A stretch of DNA of 64,000 bases, taken from positions 620,001 to 684,000 of the forward strand of contig NZ_FTPQ01000002.1 in assembly GCF_900156435.1 (NCBI RefSeq). Reading direction: 5' to 3'. Origin of the DNA: Microbacterium sp. RU1D (GTDB taxonomy: Bacteria > Actinomycetota > Actinomycetes > Actinomycetales > Microbacteriaceae). Shown here piece by piece: positions 34,628 through 43,701 of the stretch. The notes below the pieces were generated by a model. The model saw only the letters and a list, made by a program, of their open reading frames with translations. It was not told the origin of the DNA and made no database searches. The position numbers were made by a program, and so were the translations under genes. The first letter of the stretch is position 1. The number at the start of each line of letters is the position of its first letter.

Positions 34628-34998
34628 GCGGTGAGGTCCTCGTAGGCGGCGCGGTCGAGGAGGTCGGCCGGAAGCTCGCCCTCGACGCGGATCTTGATGA
34701 GCCATCCGCCGGCGAAGGGCTCGGCGTTGACCAGCGAGGGATCGTCGACGACGGCGTCGTTGATCTCGACGACCGTGCCGGTGAGCGGGGCGTAGAGCTC
34801 GCCGACGGACTTGGTCGACTCGATCTCGCCGCAGACGTCGCCCGCGGTCACCGCGGAGTCGGCGCCGGGGAGCTCGACGAAGACGACGTCGCCGAGCTTG
34901 TCGGCGGCGAAGTCGGTGATGCCCACGGTGGCGACGTCACCGTCGATCGAGATCCACTCGTGCTCGGACGTGTAGCTGAGGGCGGTGAGGTCGGTCAT
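34624..34998 (-). CDS. gcvH: Glycine cleavage system H protein
   Basis: A 124-residue lipoyl carrier that shuttles the aminomethyl group between GcvP, GcvT and lipoamide dehydrogenase. The lipoyl-lysine is K63 in [18 protein letters not shown], and the N-terminal [20 protein letters not shown] is typical. It overlaps both neighbours by 4 bases (ATGA at each end). A lipoate ligase and dihydrolipoamide dehydrogenase are not in this window. Confidence 0.96.
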
Positions 34999-36281
34999 GC
35001 GTTTCTCCGATAGAAGGGAAGGGCGGTGACGGTCGCGGGGATGCGCGTTCCGCGGACGTCGATGGTCAGTTCGGTTCCGAGTTCGGATGCCACGGGCGCG
35101 ACGAACGCCATCGCGACGGGGTGGCCGAGGGTGGGGCTGAGGGCGCCGCTGGTGATCTCGCCCACGACGTCGTCACCGTGCAGCACGGCGTAGCCCGCGC
35201 GGCCGGCGCGTCGTCCCTCCGACACGAGGCCCACGAGCACGGGGGCGTCGGCGGGGCCCGACGACAGGCCGTTCTTTCCGACGAAGGCCTCCTTGTCGAC
35301 CGCGACGACGCGGCCGAGGCCGGCTTGAGCGGGGACGATGTCGCGCGAGAGCTCGTGGCCGTACAACGGCATCCCGGCTTCGAGACGCAGGGTGTCGCGC
35401 GACGCGAGTCCGCACGGGACGAGACCGCTGTCGGCACCCGCGGCGAGCGCGGCATCCCAGAGGGCGGCCGCCCGCGCGGTCGGGATCATGAGCTCGTACC
35501 CGTCTTCGCCGGTGTACCCGGTGCGCGCGATGAACAGCGGGGCGCCGTCGAACGTGCCCTCGGTCCAGGCGTAGTAGCCGAGGTCGTCGAGGGCGGTTCC
35601 GGTGACCTCGACGCCCGGGGTGGAGTTCAGGATGCCACGAGCCGCGGGGCCCTGGAGGGCGATGAGGGCGTAGTCGTCGGTGACGTCGGCGACGGTGAGG
35701 CCGGTGGAGCCGGCGACGAAGGCGACGGGGCGGGCGCCGGTCCCTTCGCCGAGCTCAGGGACCTCGGTTGCGGCGACGGCAGCCGCCGCGGAGCCCGCAC
35801 GGGTGGCGGCGCCAGCCTCGGCCCCTGAGTCAGCCTCGGCGGAGCCCGTCGAAGCGTCCGAGGCGGGGCGCCAGGTCGCCTGCGCGGTCTCGAACGCCGC
35901 CGCCACGGCATCCCGGTTGCCGGCGTTCGAGATGACGAGGAAGCTCTGCTCCCCCGTGCGGTAGACGATGACGTCGTCGACGATCCCGCCGCTCGCGGCG
36001 AGGACCAGCGAGTACTTGGCCTTGCCGATCTTCATGGTCGACAGGCGCCCGGCGAGCGCGTAGTCGAGGAACGCCGCAGCGCGGGCACCGTCGACGCGGA
36101 ACTCGGCCATGTGCGAGATGTCGAACAGCCCCGCGGCGGTACGCACCGCGTGATGCTCGGCCAGGTCGGAGGTGTAGCGCACGGGCATGTTCCAGCCGCC
36201 GAAGTCGGTGAACGAGGCGCCGAGGGCCTCGTGCCGATCATGCAGCGGCGAGGTGCGCGGTGGAGCGGGGGTTTCGGTCAT
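34995..36281 (-). CDS. gcvT: Aminomethyltransferase (T-protein) with in-frame insertion
   Basis: The tetrahydrofolate-dependent T-protein, which makes 5,10-methylene-THF and releases ammonia from the H-protein-bound aminomethyl group. Conserved parts include [47 protein letters not shown] and [17 protein letters not shown]. At 428 residues it is about 55 longer than usual because of a low-complexity Ala/Ser/Glu/Gly-rich stretch at about 137-190, between [12 protein letters not shown] and [19 protein letters not shown]. Both flanks remain in frame and intact. It is the first gene of the operon, 48 bases after the riboswitch. Confidence 0.94.
   Translation of the reverse strand: MTETPAPPRTSPLHDRHEALGASFTDFGGWNMPVRYTSDLAEHHAVRTAAGLFDISHMAEFRVDGARAAAFLDYALAGRLSTMKIGKAKYSLVLAASGGIVDDVIVYRTGEQSFLVISNAGNRDAVAAAFETAQATWRPASDASTGSAEADSGAEAGAATRAGSAAAAVAATEVPELGEGTGARPVAFVAGSTGLTVADVTDDYALIALQGPAARGILNSTPGVEVTGTALDDLGYYAWTEGTFDGAPLFIARTGYTGEDGYELMIPTARAAALWDAALAAGADSGLVPCGLASRDTLRLEAGMPLYGHELSRDIVPAQAGLGRVVAVDKEAFVGKNGLSSGPADAPVLVGLVSEGRRAGRAGYAVLHGDDVVGEITSGALSPTLGHPVAMAFVAPVASELGTELTIDVRGTRIPATVTALPFYRRNA
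35741..35856. repeat. Dispersed-repeat-like palindromic arms inside gcvT
   Basis: Within the extra segment of gcvT, TCCCTTCGCCGAGCTCAGGG (35741-35760, followed by ACC) and, in opposite orientation, CCCCTGAG (35822-35829) to GCCCGTCGAAGCG (35844-35856) form arms around a GC-rich centre. From memory, they resemble the short repeat CCCTTCGACAAGCTCAGGG that is scattered through many high-GC genomes. If so, an intergenic-type repeat has inserted in frame. Confidence 0.55.
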
Positions 36282-36329
36282 GAGTTCTGCCGTTCGCGAT
36301 GACGGACAGACGCCGGTCGGCGCCTGGAG

Positions 36330-36525
36330 AACTCCCCCTCTGTCATGGGCCTGAGAGTTTCACTGCCGCGTCATGGACGCGCAGCTTTCACCGTCGGCGG
36401 ATCCGGCGCGGTGCACCCGGATCACTTTCCAGAGTGGCCCGATCGACGCGGTACGCGTACCTGAGAGATTGGCGGGGAGGCTTGCTCCTTCGGTGCCCGG
36501 CTGCGTTCGCCGGAGCTCTCCCGCA
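36330..36525 (-). ncRNA. Tandem glycine riboswitch (gcvT element)
   Basis: On the minus strand the leader of gcvT carries two successive glycine aptamers. The first begins GCGGGAGAGC, with ACCGAAGGAGCAAGCC and AATCTCTCAGG. The second has CACTCTGGAAAGTGATC, CCGACGGTGAAAGC, AAACTCTCAGG and closing CAGAGGGGGAG. These are the hallmark conserved blocks of the gcvT motif in tandem. In known cases glycine binding turns expression on. The 3' end is about 48 bases before the gcvT start. Confidence 0.92.
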
Positions 36526-36758
36526 TCGATCATGGGGCCGGTGTGGACTTGTGGGGTCAGCCTAGCGGAGCTCGGCTCGGCGTCGTGAGATGTTCAGCCG
36601 TTGTCCTGTTTGCGGATTGCGTCGGCGTCGCCCGGGACGCAGAGGGATTCGCCGGCGATGTAGTAGTTGCCGGGGGCCGTGGAAAAGCTGAGACCCTCGA
36701 CCGGCCCACCACATCCGCCGATCCGGATTTCGCGCCGGCCCCTCGCCGTCGTCGCGGA

Positions 36759-37934
36759 TCAGCCCCGCGTGCAGCTTCCGGATGCCACGGGCGTCGACAG
36801 GGCGTCGATCTGCGCCATGACCGGGAGGAGCTCGGCGGGCGTCATCGCGTAGCCGACGTTGTCGTCGGTGTCGGAGCGGGCGAAGACGATGCCGGCGACC
36901 TCTCCGGCCGTGGAGAGCAGGGGACCGCCGGAGTTGCCGGGGCGCACGATCCCGGCGATCGCGTAGATGTCGCGCGGAGCGGAGGACCCGTTGTAGATGT
37001 CGGGAACGGGCACCGTGCCCTCCGAGAGGATCTGCGCGCTGCCGGAGGTGAAGGGACCACCGCCCGGGTAGCCCTGCACCACGGCGGAATCTCCGACGGC
37101 GAGCGCCGACACGATGGGCAGGGGCGTGGCATCCAGTTGGTCCACCGAAATCACGGCGATGTCGTCGATCGGGTCGAAGTAGGTGACGCGGCCCTCGCGC
37201 GCGGGCTGGCCGGGGAGCTCGACCACAGGAGTGTCGACGCCCGCCACGACATGGGCGTTGGTGAGGATGCGGTCGTCGGCGACGACGAAGCCCGAGCCGC
37301 TCGAGGTGATGCCGCACGCGTAGGCGGTGCCGGAAATGCGGGCGACGGACTGCGCCGCCTGGGTGAGGGCGGGGTCGTCGAGCGCGATCTCGGGCGTGCG
37401 GGGCACGGGGCCGATCTGGATGAGCGAGCCGAAGCTGGGAATGCCGCCCGCGAAGACCGTTCCGCGCAGGTCGGCGAGCGCGGTGCGCACCGGGGCGGGA
37501 GTGAGGTCGTCGATCGTGCGGACCACCGTCGACGAGCCGAGAGCCGCAGAGACCACGGGCAGGCCCACGGGGGTGAGGGATCCGGCGAGGAACGAGATCG
37601 TGAGGGCCGCGGCGGCGACGTTGACCACCCCGCCGAGCAGGCGCTCGGGCACGCGCAGTCTGATGCGGTCGGCTCCGCGGCGGAAGAACCCGCCGATGGC
37701 GCTGCCGAGGCCCGAGCCGATCATCAGCAGGAGGATGCCGGCGAGGATCATCGCGGGACCACGCCACGCGGGGTCCGTGACCCACTGTCCGACGAAGGGC
37801 GTCACCCAGTACGCGGCGACGGCGCCGGCGGCGAGGCCGGCAAAGAAGCCGATCGTGGCGAGGAAACCGCGTGACAGGCCCACGATGAGAGCGATCGCCA
37901 GAAGGGCGATCAGAACGATGTCGATGATCGCCAT
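36759..37934 (-). CDS. MarP-like membrane-anchored serine protease
   Basis: A 391-residue periplasmic serine protease tethered by four N-terminal helices (the CvpA-like part, about 1-120). The chymotrypsin-like domain has the triad: His in RILTNAHVVAGV, Asp in FDPIDDIAVISVD and Ser in IVRPGNSGGPLL. Two cysteines (YACGITSSGSGF and the last residues GSCTRG) match the regulatory disulfide of mycobacterial MarP, which is needed for acid and oxidative stress tolerance. GGAGGTCGG precedes the ATG at 37934. It stands alone on the minus strand. Confidence 0.9.
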   Translation of the reverse strand: MAIIDIVLIALLAIALIVGLSRGFLATIGFFAGLAAGAVAAYWVTPFVGQWVTDPAWRGPAMILAGILLLMIGSGLGSAIGGFFRRGADRIRLRVPERLLGGVVNVAAAALTISFLAGSLTPVGLPVVSAALGSSTVVRTIDDLTPAPVRTALADLRGTVFAGGIPSFGSLIQIGPVPRTPEIALDDPALTQAAQSVARISGTAYACGITSSGSGFVVADDRILTNAHVVAGVDTPVVELPGQPAREGRVTYFDPIDDIAVISVDQLDATPLPIVSALAVGDSAVVQGYPGGGPFTSGSAQILSEGTVPVPDIYNGSSAPRDIYAIAGIVRPGNSGGPLLSTAGEVAGIVFARSDTDDNVGYAMTPAELLPVMAQIDALSTPVASGSCTRG

Positions 37935-38122
37935 CCGACCTCCTGAGTCCGCTTCGAGGCTAGGCGGCGCATCTGGGAGAACCCTTTCGACGCGCGGCGA
38001 CCCAGGCCGTCTCTCGGCCGCCTCGCTCGAGGAACGGCGTTCCGCGCGACACACGCGGTGTCTCGCCGTGTTTCGCCAGAAGCAGCGTTTGTCACGGAAT
38101 CATGAGCGGATTCGCCCTTCGG

Positions 38123-38133
38123 GTCGAGACGAC
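38123..38133. promoter_or_regulatory. Short palindrome upstream of the NrtR-nad operon
   Basis: GTCGAGACGAC is an inverted repeat of 4 bases around AGA, followed by ACTAAGA, 31 bases before the NrtR-like gene. It is placed where an autoregulatory operator should be. I cannot match it to a recorded NrtR consensus. Confidence 0.3.
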
Positions 38134-38163
38134 ACTAAGATCGGTCGCGGAGATATGGTCACC

Positions 38164-38889
38164 ATGACAAGAACCCCCCAGCCCGAGTCCCGCGACGCCG
38201 ACGTGCGCGTCGCGGTGTCGACCGTGATCTTCAGCGTGCGCCGCGACGCCGACGACGAGCCCGTGCTCTCGCTCCCCCTCGTCCGCCGCACCCGCGACCC
38301 GTTCGACGGCCGGTGGGCGCTGCCCGGCGGATGGCTGGATGCCACCGAGGGCCTGGACGCGGCGGCATCCCGGACCCTCGCAGAAACCACCGGCCTCACG
38401 CCCAGCTATCTCGAGCAGCTGTACGCGTTCGGAGCGGTGGACCGCTCCCCCACGCGCGTCGTGTCGATCGTCTACTGGGCGCTGCTGCGCTCGGACGAGG
38501 TCGACGCGCAGGTCGCCGCCCACGCGAGAGAGGGCGACGCCCCCGAGAACGTCGAGTGGTTCGACGCGACCGACCTGCCGACGCTCGCGTTCGACCACAA
38601 CGACATCGTCGAGTACACGCTCTGGCGCCTGCGCAACAAGGTCGGCTATAGCCGCATCGCGCACGGGCTGCTCCCCGACGAGTTCACCCTCGCCGACCTG
38701 CGCGAGGTCACCGAGACGATCCTCGGCAGACGCCTCGACCCGGCCAACTTCCGTCGGCAGGTCGACACCAGCGACACCCTCATCCCCACCGAGCGCTTCC
38801 GCACCGGAAGCCACCGCCCCGCCCGCCTCTACCGCTACAACCGCGACGTGGAGCTCGCCGATCGCGGCCCGCTCCCGTCCCGTCACTGA
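38164..38889 (+). CDS. nrtR: NrtR-like Nudix-domain transcriptional regulator of NAD synthesis
   Basis: A 241-residue protein with an N-terminal Nudix fold and a C-terminal winged helix (about 150-225, from NKVGYSRIAHGLLPDEFTLA on). The Nudix box is eroded: GGWLDATE is followed by GLDAAASRTLAETTGL, where REUXEEXGU is expected, so two catalytic acids are Thr. This is typical of NrtR regulators, which bind ADP-ribose without hydrolysing it and repress NAD genes. The ATG at 38164 has GGAG 11 bases upstream; the ATG at 38155 is an alternative. It heads the nadABC operon. Confidence 0.85.
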   Translation: MTRTPQPESRDADVRVAVSTVIFSVRRDADDEPVLSLPLVRRTRDPFDGRWALPGGWLDATEGLDAAASRTLAETTGLTPSYLEQLYAFGAVDRSPTRVVSIVYWALLRSDEVDAQVAAHAREGDAPENVEWFDATDLPTLAFDHNDIVEYTLWRLRNKVGYSRIAHGLLPDEFTLADLREVTETILGRRLDPANFRRQVDTSDTLIPTERFRTGSHRPARLYRYNRDVELADRGPLPSRH

Positions 38890-38901
38890 TCGGAAACGCC
38901 C

Positions 38902-40233
38902 ATGTCCGCCACCCCCCTCACCCTGCAGCCCCGTCCCGCCATCGACCCCAGCGTCGACCACGCCATCCAGGCGATCGTCGCGGGTGCGTCGACCGATGCC
39001 ACCTGCACGACGGATCTCGCCGTGGGCCCCTGGGACTTCGACACGCGCCCCGGCTACGGCCCGGGCTCATCGATGGGCGACGTCATCCCCACCGGCGCCC
39101 CGCGCCAGGGCGAGCTGCCGCAGGAGTACCGCGACGCCCCCGACGACGAGCTGGACGCGCGAATCCGGGCGGCCAAGACGACGCTCGGCGAGCGCGTCGT
39201 CGTGCTCGGGCACTTCTACCAGCGCGAAGAGGTGGTGCGTCACGCCGACTACGTGGGCGACTCGTTCCAGCTCGCGAACGCCGCGAAGGATCGCCCCGAA
39301 GCCGAGGCGATCGTGTTCTGCGGTGTGCACTTCATGGCCGAGACCGCCGACCTGCTCTCGCGTCCCGAGCAGGCGGTCATCCTGCCGAATCTCGCCGCCG
39401 GCTGCTCGATGGCCGACATGGCCGACATCGACCAGGTCGAGGAGTGCTGGGAGCAGCTCGAAGACGTGCTGGGCGGTCTGGAGACCCCGGATGCCGAGGG
39501 CCTCGTCCCCGTCGTCCCGGTGACGTACATGAACTCCAGCGCCGCCATCAAGGGCTTCGTCGGCCGTCACGGCGGCATCGTCTGCACCTCCTCCAACGCA
39601 CGGACGGTGCTCGAGTGGGCGTTCTCGCGCGGACGGCGCGTGCTGTTCTTCCCCGACCAGCACCTCGGCCGCAACACCGCGAAGGCCATGGGCGTGCCGC
39701 TCGAGAAGATGCCGATGTGGAACCCGCGCAAGCCGCTCGGCGGCTCGTCCGACGCGCAGCTGATCGACAGCCGCGTCATCCTGTGGCACGGCTTCTGCTC
39801 GGTGCACCGCCGTTTCACCGTCGACCAGATCGACAAGGCCCGCGCCGAGCACCCCGGGGTGCGCGTGATCGTGCACCCCGAGTGCCCGATGGACGTGGTG
39901 GATGCCGCCGACGAGGCGGGTTCCACCGACATCATCCGCAAGGCGATCGCCGCGGCCACCGAGCCCACGACCTTCGCCGTCGGCACCGAGATCAACCTCG
40001 TGCAGCGCCTGGCCGCGCAGTACCCGCAGCACGAGATCTTCTGCCTCGACCCGGTCGTGTGCCCCTGCTCGACCATGTACCGCATCCACCCCGGCTACCT
40101 CGCGTGGGTGCTCGAGTCGCTCGTCGCGGGCGAGGTCGTGAACCGCATCACGGTCCCGGCCGAGGTCGCCGAACCCGCGACCGTGGCGCTGGAGCGCATG
40201 CTCGCGGCGAAGCCGAACGGCGCGGTGAAGTGA
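38902..40233 (+). CDS. nadA: Quinolinate synthase
   Basis: A cytosolic 4Fe-4S enzyme of 443 residues that condenses iminoaspartate with dihydroxyacetone phosphate to quinolinate. Family motifs: VLGHFYQREEVVRHADYVGD, FCGVHFMAETADLL, LAAGCSMADMADI, VHPECPMDVVDAAD and VVCPCSTMYRIHPGYLAW. Three cysteines in the FCGVHFM, HPECPM and CPCSTM regions are the likely cluster ligands. It has an N-terminal extension of about 60 residues compared with E. coli NadA, usual in actinobacteria. It lies 12 bases after the regulator and overlaps nadB. Confidence 0.95.
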   Translation: MSATPLTLQPRPAIDPSVDHAIQAIVAGASTDATCTTDLAVGPWDFDTRPGYGPGSSMGDVIPTGAPRQGELPQEYRDAPDDELDARIRAAKTTLGERVVVLGHFYQREEVVRHADYVGDSFQLANAAKDRPEAEAIVFCGVHFMAETADLLSRPEQAVILPNLAAGCSMADMADIDQVEECWEQLEDVLGGLETPDAEGLVPVVPVTYMNSSAAIKGFVGRHGGIVCTSSNARTVLEWAFSRGRRVLFFPDQHLGRNTAKAMGVPLEKMPMWNPRKPLGGSSDAQLIDSRVILWHGFCSVHRRFTVDQIDKARAEHPGVRVIVHPECPMDVVDAADEAGSTDIIRKAIAAATEPTTFAVGTEINLVQRLAAQYPQHEIFCLDPVVCPCSTMYRIHPGYLAWVLESLVAGEVVNRITVPAEVAEPATVALERMLAAKPNGAVK

Positions 40234-41723
40234 CCACCGTCGTCGTGGTGGGCAGCGGCATCGCCGGTCTCACGGCGGCGTTGCACGCGCACGAGGCCGG
40301 ATGCCGGGTCACGGTCGTCACCAAAGGCGCCCTCGTCGACACGAACACGCGCTGGGCGCAGGGCGGGATCGCCGCCGTCACCGACCCCGACGACACCGTC
40401 GCCTCGCACGCCGCCGACACGATCACCGCGGGCGCGGGTCTGAACGACCCCGACGCCGTCGACGTGCTCGTCGGCGAGGGCCCGGCGCGCATCGCCGAGC
40501 TCGTCGCGCGCGGCGTGGGCTTCGACCGGACGGCGGACGGCGACTTCTCCCGCGGCCTCGAGGCGGCGCACGCCGTCGCCCGCGTCCTGCACGCCGGCGG
40601 AGATGCGACGGGTGCCGCGATCCAAGCGGCGCTCGGCGACGCCGTCCGCGCGGCGGGGATCCCGGTGCGCGAGCACGCGCTCCTCCGCGACCTCGTCATC
40701 GAGGACGGCCGAGTCACGGGCATCGAGCTCGCCGACGGCGAGCGGCTCACCGCCGACGCCGTGGTGCTCGCCACGGGCGGGGCGGGTCAGCTCTACGCCC
40801 ACACCACCAACCCCCTCGGCGCCACCGGCGACGGCATCGCCGCGGCGATCCGAGCGGGTGCCGCCGTCGCCGACCTCGAATTCGTGCAGTTCCACCCGAC
40901 AGCGCTCGCCGCGGGGGCGCCGTTCCTCGTATCGGAGGCCGTCCGCGGCGAGGGCGCCGTCCTGATCGACGACGCCGGGCGCCGCTTCGCGTTCGACGCC
41001 CACCCCGATGGGGAGCTGGCCCCCCGCGACGTCGTGGCCCGCGCGAACGCACGCGCCATGGCCGCTCAGGACGGCCACCCGGTGCGCCTGGATGCGACCG
41101 CCCTCGGCCCCGAGCGCCTCGCTCGGCGCTTCCCCACGATCGACGCCGCCGTGCGCGAGCGGGGGCTCGACTGGGCGCACGTGCCCATCCCCGTCACCCC
41201 CGCGGCGCACTACCTCATGGGCGGTGTGGTGACCGACCTCGACGGGCGCACCACGGTGCCGGGACTGTACGCGGTGGGTGAGACGGCGCGGACGGGTGTG
41301 CACGGCGCGAACCGGCTGGCATCCAACTCCCTGCTCGAGGGTGCGGTCTTCGGCGCGCGCGCCGGGGATGCCGCCGCCCGCGACCGGGACTGGCCCGTCG
41401 CCCCGGCCGTCCCCGCGCGGCCCGCGCCCGTGGCGGTCGACACCGACGCCCCGGCGTTCTCCCGTTCGGCTCTGCAGCGGCTCATGTGGGACGACGCGGG
41501 ACTCGTTCGCGATGCGGCCGGGCTCGACCGTGCGGCGGCGACGCTCGCGGCCTGGCGCTCCCCGGGCCGCCTCTCCGCCGTGGAGGACGACAACCTCCTC
41601 CTCGTCGCGACCCACGTGGTGGATGCCGCGCGGGCGCGCACCGGGTCGGTCGGCGCCCACTATCGCTCCGATGCCGTCCAACCGGCATCCATCCCCGCAC
41701 CTTCGGAGGTCCTCGCATGCTGA
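40230..41723 (+). CDS. nadB: L-aspartate oxidase
   Basis: An FAD enzyme of 497 residues that oxidises L-aspartate to iminoaspartate for NadA. The N-terminal Rossmann motif VVGSGIAGLTAALHAHEAG binds FAD, followed by NTRWAQGGIAAVTDPDDT, LATGGAGQLYAHTTNPLGA and YLMGGVVTDLDGRTTVPGLY, then HGANRLASNSLLEGAVFGAR. The GTG at 40230 overlaps the nadA stop (GTGA). The last 90 residues form the succinate dehydrogenase-like C-terminal domain. Complete and normal in length for the family. Confidence 0.95.
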   Translation: MTTVVVVGSGIAGLTAALHAHEAGCRVTVVTKGALVDTNTRWAQGGIAAVTDPDDTVASHAADTITAGAGLNDPDAVDVLVGEGPARIAELVARGVGFDRTADGDFSRGLEAAHAVARVLHAGGDATGAAIQAALGDAVRAAGIPVREHALLRDLVIEDGRVTGIELADGERLTADAVVLATGGAGQLYAHTTNPLGATGDGIAAAIRAGAAVADLEFVQFHPTALAAGAPFLVSEAVRGEGAVLIDDAGRRFAFDAHPDGELAPRDVVARANARAMAAQDGHPVRLDATALGPERLARRFPTIDAAVRERGLDWAHVPIPVTPAAHYLMGGVVTDLDGRTTVPGLYAVGETARTGVHGANRLASNSLLEGAVFGARAGDAAARDRDWPVAPAVPARPAPVAVDTDAPAFSRSALQRLMWDDAGLVRDAAGLDRAAATLAAWRSPGRLSAVEDDNLLLVATHVVDAARARTGSVGAHYRSDAVQPASIPAPSEVLAC

Positions 41724-42574
41724 CCCGCGCCACCATCGACCGCGTCGTCTCCGCCGCTCTCGAGGAGGACGCCCCCTGGGGCGACCTCACGAGCGAGACC
41801 CTCATCCCCGAGGACGCCACCGCGCGCGCCGAGCTCGTCGCGCGCGTCGACGGCGTCTTCAGCGGGGCCGCGGTGTTCGCCGCGGCCTTCACCCTCACCG
41901 ATCCCTCGGTCACCGTCGAGCAGCGCGTCGCCGACGGCGCGCGCTTCTCCCCCGGTGACACCCTCGCTGTCGTCACGGGCCCCGCCCGGGCGGTGCTGAC
42001 CGCCGAGCGCATCGGGTTGAACTTCGTGCAGCGCATGTCGGGCATCGCGACCCTCACCAGCCGCTACGTCGCCGAGGTCGCGCACACCGGCGCCCGCATC
42101 GTCGACACCCGCAAGACCACGCCCGGGCTCCGCGCGATCGAACGGCAGGCGGTGCGCGACGGCGGCGGACACAATCACCGCTTCTCGCTCTCGGATGCCG
42201 TGATGGCCAAGGACAACCACCTCGCCGTTCTCACCGCGAACGGTCTGTCGGTCACCCAAGCCCTCGAGAGCGCGATCGCGCGGCTGCCGCACACCACCCA
42301 CGTCGAGGTCGAGGTCGACCGACTGGAGCAGATCGACGCCGTGCTGGCCGCGGGCGTGGGGACGATCATGCTCGACAACTTCTCGCTCGACGACCTGCGC
42401 ACCGGCGTCGCCCGCATCGCCGGAGTGGCACAGGTCGAGGCCTCCGGCGGGGTCACCCTCGACACCGTGCGCGCCATCGCCGAGACCGGCGTCGACGTCA
42501 TCTCGGTCGGCGCGCTCACGCACTCGGCATCCGCCCTCGACCTCGGCCTCGACATCCGCATCGAGACGGCGTGA
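41717..42574 (+). CDS. nadC: Nicotinate-nucleotide pyrophosphorylase (quinolinate phosphoribosyltransferase)
   Basis: A 285-residue enzyme that joins quinolinate and PRPP to nicotinate mononucleotide with loss of CO2. Conserved parts: GDLTSETLIPEDATARAEL, NFVQRMSGIATLTSRYV, the PRPP/quinolinate site DTRKTTPGLRAIERQAVRDG and GGGHNHRFSLSDAVMAKDNH, and the C-terminal EASGGVTLDTVRAIAETGVD. The ATG at 41717 lies within the end of nadB (7-base overlap). Confidence 0.95.
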   Translation: MLTRATIDRVVSAALEEDAPWGDLTSETLIPEDATARAELVARVDGVFSGAAVFAAAFTLTDPSVTVEQRVADGARFSPGDTLAVVTGPARAVLTAERIGLNFVQRMSGIATLTSRYVAEVAHTGARIVDTRKTTPGLRAIERQAVRDGGGHNHRFSLSDAVMAKDNHLAVLTANGLSVTQALESAIARLPHTTHVEVEVDRLEQIDAVLAAGVGTIMLDNFSLDDLRTGVARIAGVAQVEASGGVTLDTVRAIAETGVDVISVGALTHSASALDLGLDIRIETA

Positions 42575-43701
42575 GCCTCTACCTCGACAACGCCGCGACC
42601 ACGCCCGTGCGCCCCGAGGTGCTCGAGGCGATGGCCCCGTACCTCACGCGGTACTTCGGCAACCCGTCGAGCCGTCACGAGGTCGGCGAGGCGGCGGCAT
42701 CCGCCCTCGACGACGCCCGCGCGCGGGTCGCCGCCGTCCTCGGCATGCGCACCGGGGACGTGACCTTCACTTCCGGCGGCACGGAATCCAACAACGCGGC
42801 GATCAAGGGCATCACGTTGGGGTCGGGAAGGAAGCACCTCGTCACGACGGCGATCGAGCACGAGTCGGTGCTCGCCTCCGCCGAGTACCTCACCCGCCTG
42901 CACGGGGTCGCGGTGACGCACGCGCCGATCGACGACACCGGAACGCTCGCCCCCGACGCCCTCGCCGCGAGCCTGCGCGACGACACCGCGCTCGTGAGCG
43001 TCGGATACGCCAACAACGAGATCGGCACGGTCCAGGATGCCGCCGCCCTCGCCGCCGTCGCACACGGACGCGGGGTGCCCCTGCACCTGGATGCCGTGCA
43101 GGCCGCCGGGTGGCTCCCCCTGTCGGGGCTCGGAGCGGATGCCGTGACCATCGCCGGACACAAGATCGGCGCCCCCAAGGGCACCGGCATCCTGGCCGTG
43201 CGCGGGCGACTGCCCTTCGAGCCCCTGCTGCACGGCGGCGGGCAGGAGCGCGGGCGGCGTTCGGGGACGCCGGACGTCGCGGGAGCGGTCGCCCTCGCCA
43301 CCGCCCTCACCCTCGCCGAGGCGGAGCGAGCGGAAGAGGCCGCCCGGGTGACGGCGCTGCGCGAGGCGTTCATCGCCCGCGTCCTCGCGCTGGTTCCCGA
43401 CGGGCGCGTCACCGGTCACCCGACGCGGCGCCTGCCGGGCACCGCGAGCTTCGTCTTCCCCGGCACGAACGGCGAGACCGTCCTGCTCGAGCTCGAGCGC
43501 CGCGGGGTGGTCTCCTCGAGCGGTTCGGCCTGCGCCGCCGGCAGCGACGAAGCATCGCACGTACTGCTCGCGATCGGCCTCGACCACGATCTGGCCCGCA
43601 CCGCCGTGCGCTTCACCCTGCCGCACGGGATCACGGCATCCCTCGATCCCGTCGCCGATGCGGTCGCCGCGGCCGTGACGGCCGTAGGATCGCGCGGGTG
43701 A
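42571..43701 (+). CDS. Cysteine desulfurase (NifS/IscS family)
   Basis: A 376-residue PLP enzyme that removes sulfur from cysteine. It has LDNAATTPVRPEVLEAM at the N-terminus, the PLP-lysine in AVTIAGHKIGAPKGTGIL and the active-site Cys in VVSSSGSACAAGSDEASHVL. The GTG at 42571 overlaps the nadC stop (GTGA). A dedicated NifS-type desulfurase in a nad operon is known in Bacillus, where it serves the NadA iron-sulfur cluster. The same role is the simplest reading here. Confidence 0.93.
   Translation: MSLYLDNAATTPVRPEVLEAMAPYLTRYFGNPSSRHEVGEAAASALDDARARVAAVLGMRTGDVTFTSGGTESNNAAIKGITLGSGRKHLVTTAIEHESVLASAEYLTRLHGVAVTHAPIDDTGTLAPDALAASLRDDTALVSVGYANNEIGTVQDAAALAAVAHGRGVPLHLDAVQAAGWLPLSGLGADAVTIAGHKIGAPKGTGILAVRGRLPFEPLLHGGGQERGRRSGTPDVAGAVALATALTLAEAERAEEAARVTALREAFIARVLALVPDGRVTGHPTRRLPGTASFVFPGTNGETVLLELERRGVVSSSGSACAAGSDEASHVLLAIGLDHDLARTAVRFTLPHGITASLDPVADAVAAAVTAVGSRG

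Noticed and set aside
38123..38133. Confirmed NrtR operator
   Set aside because: The palindrome is short and I cannot match it to a remembered consensus, so it is listed only as a weak candidate.
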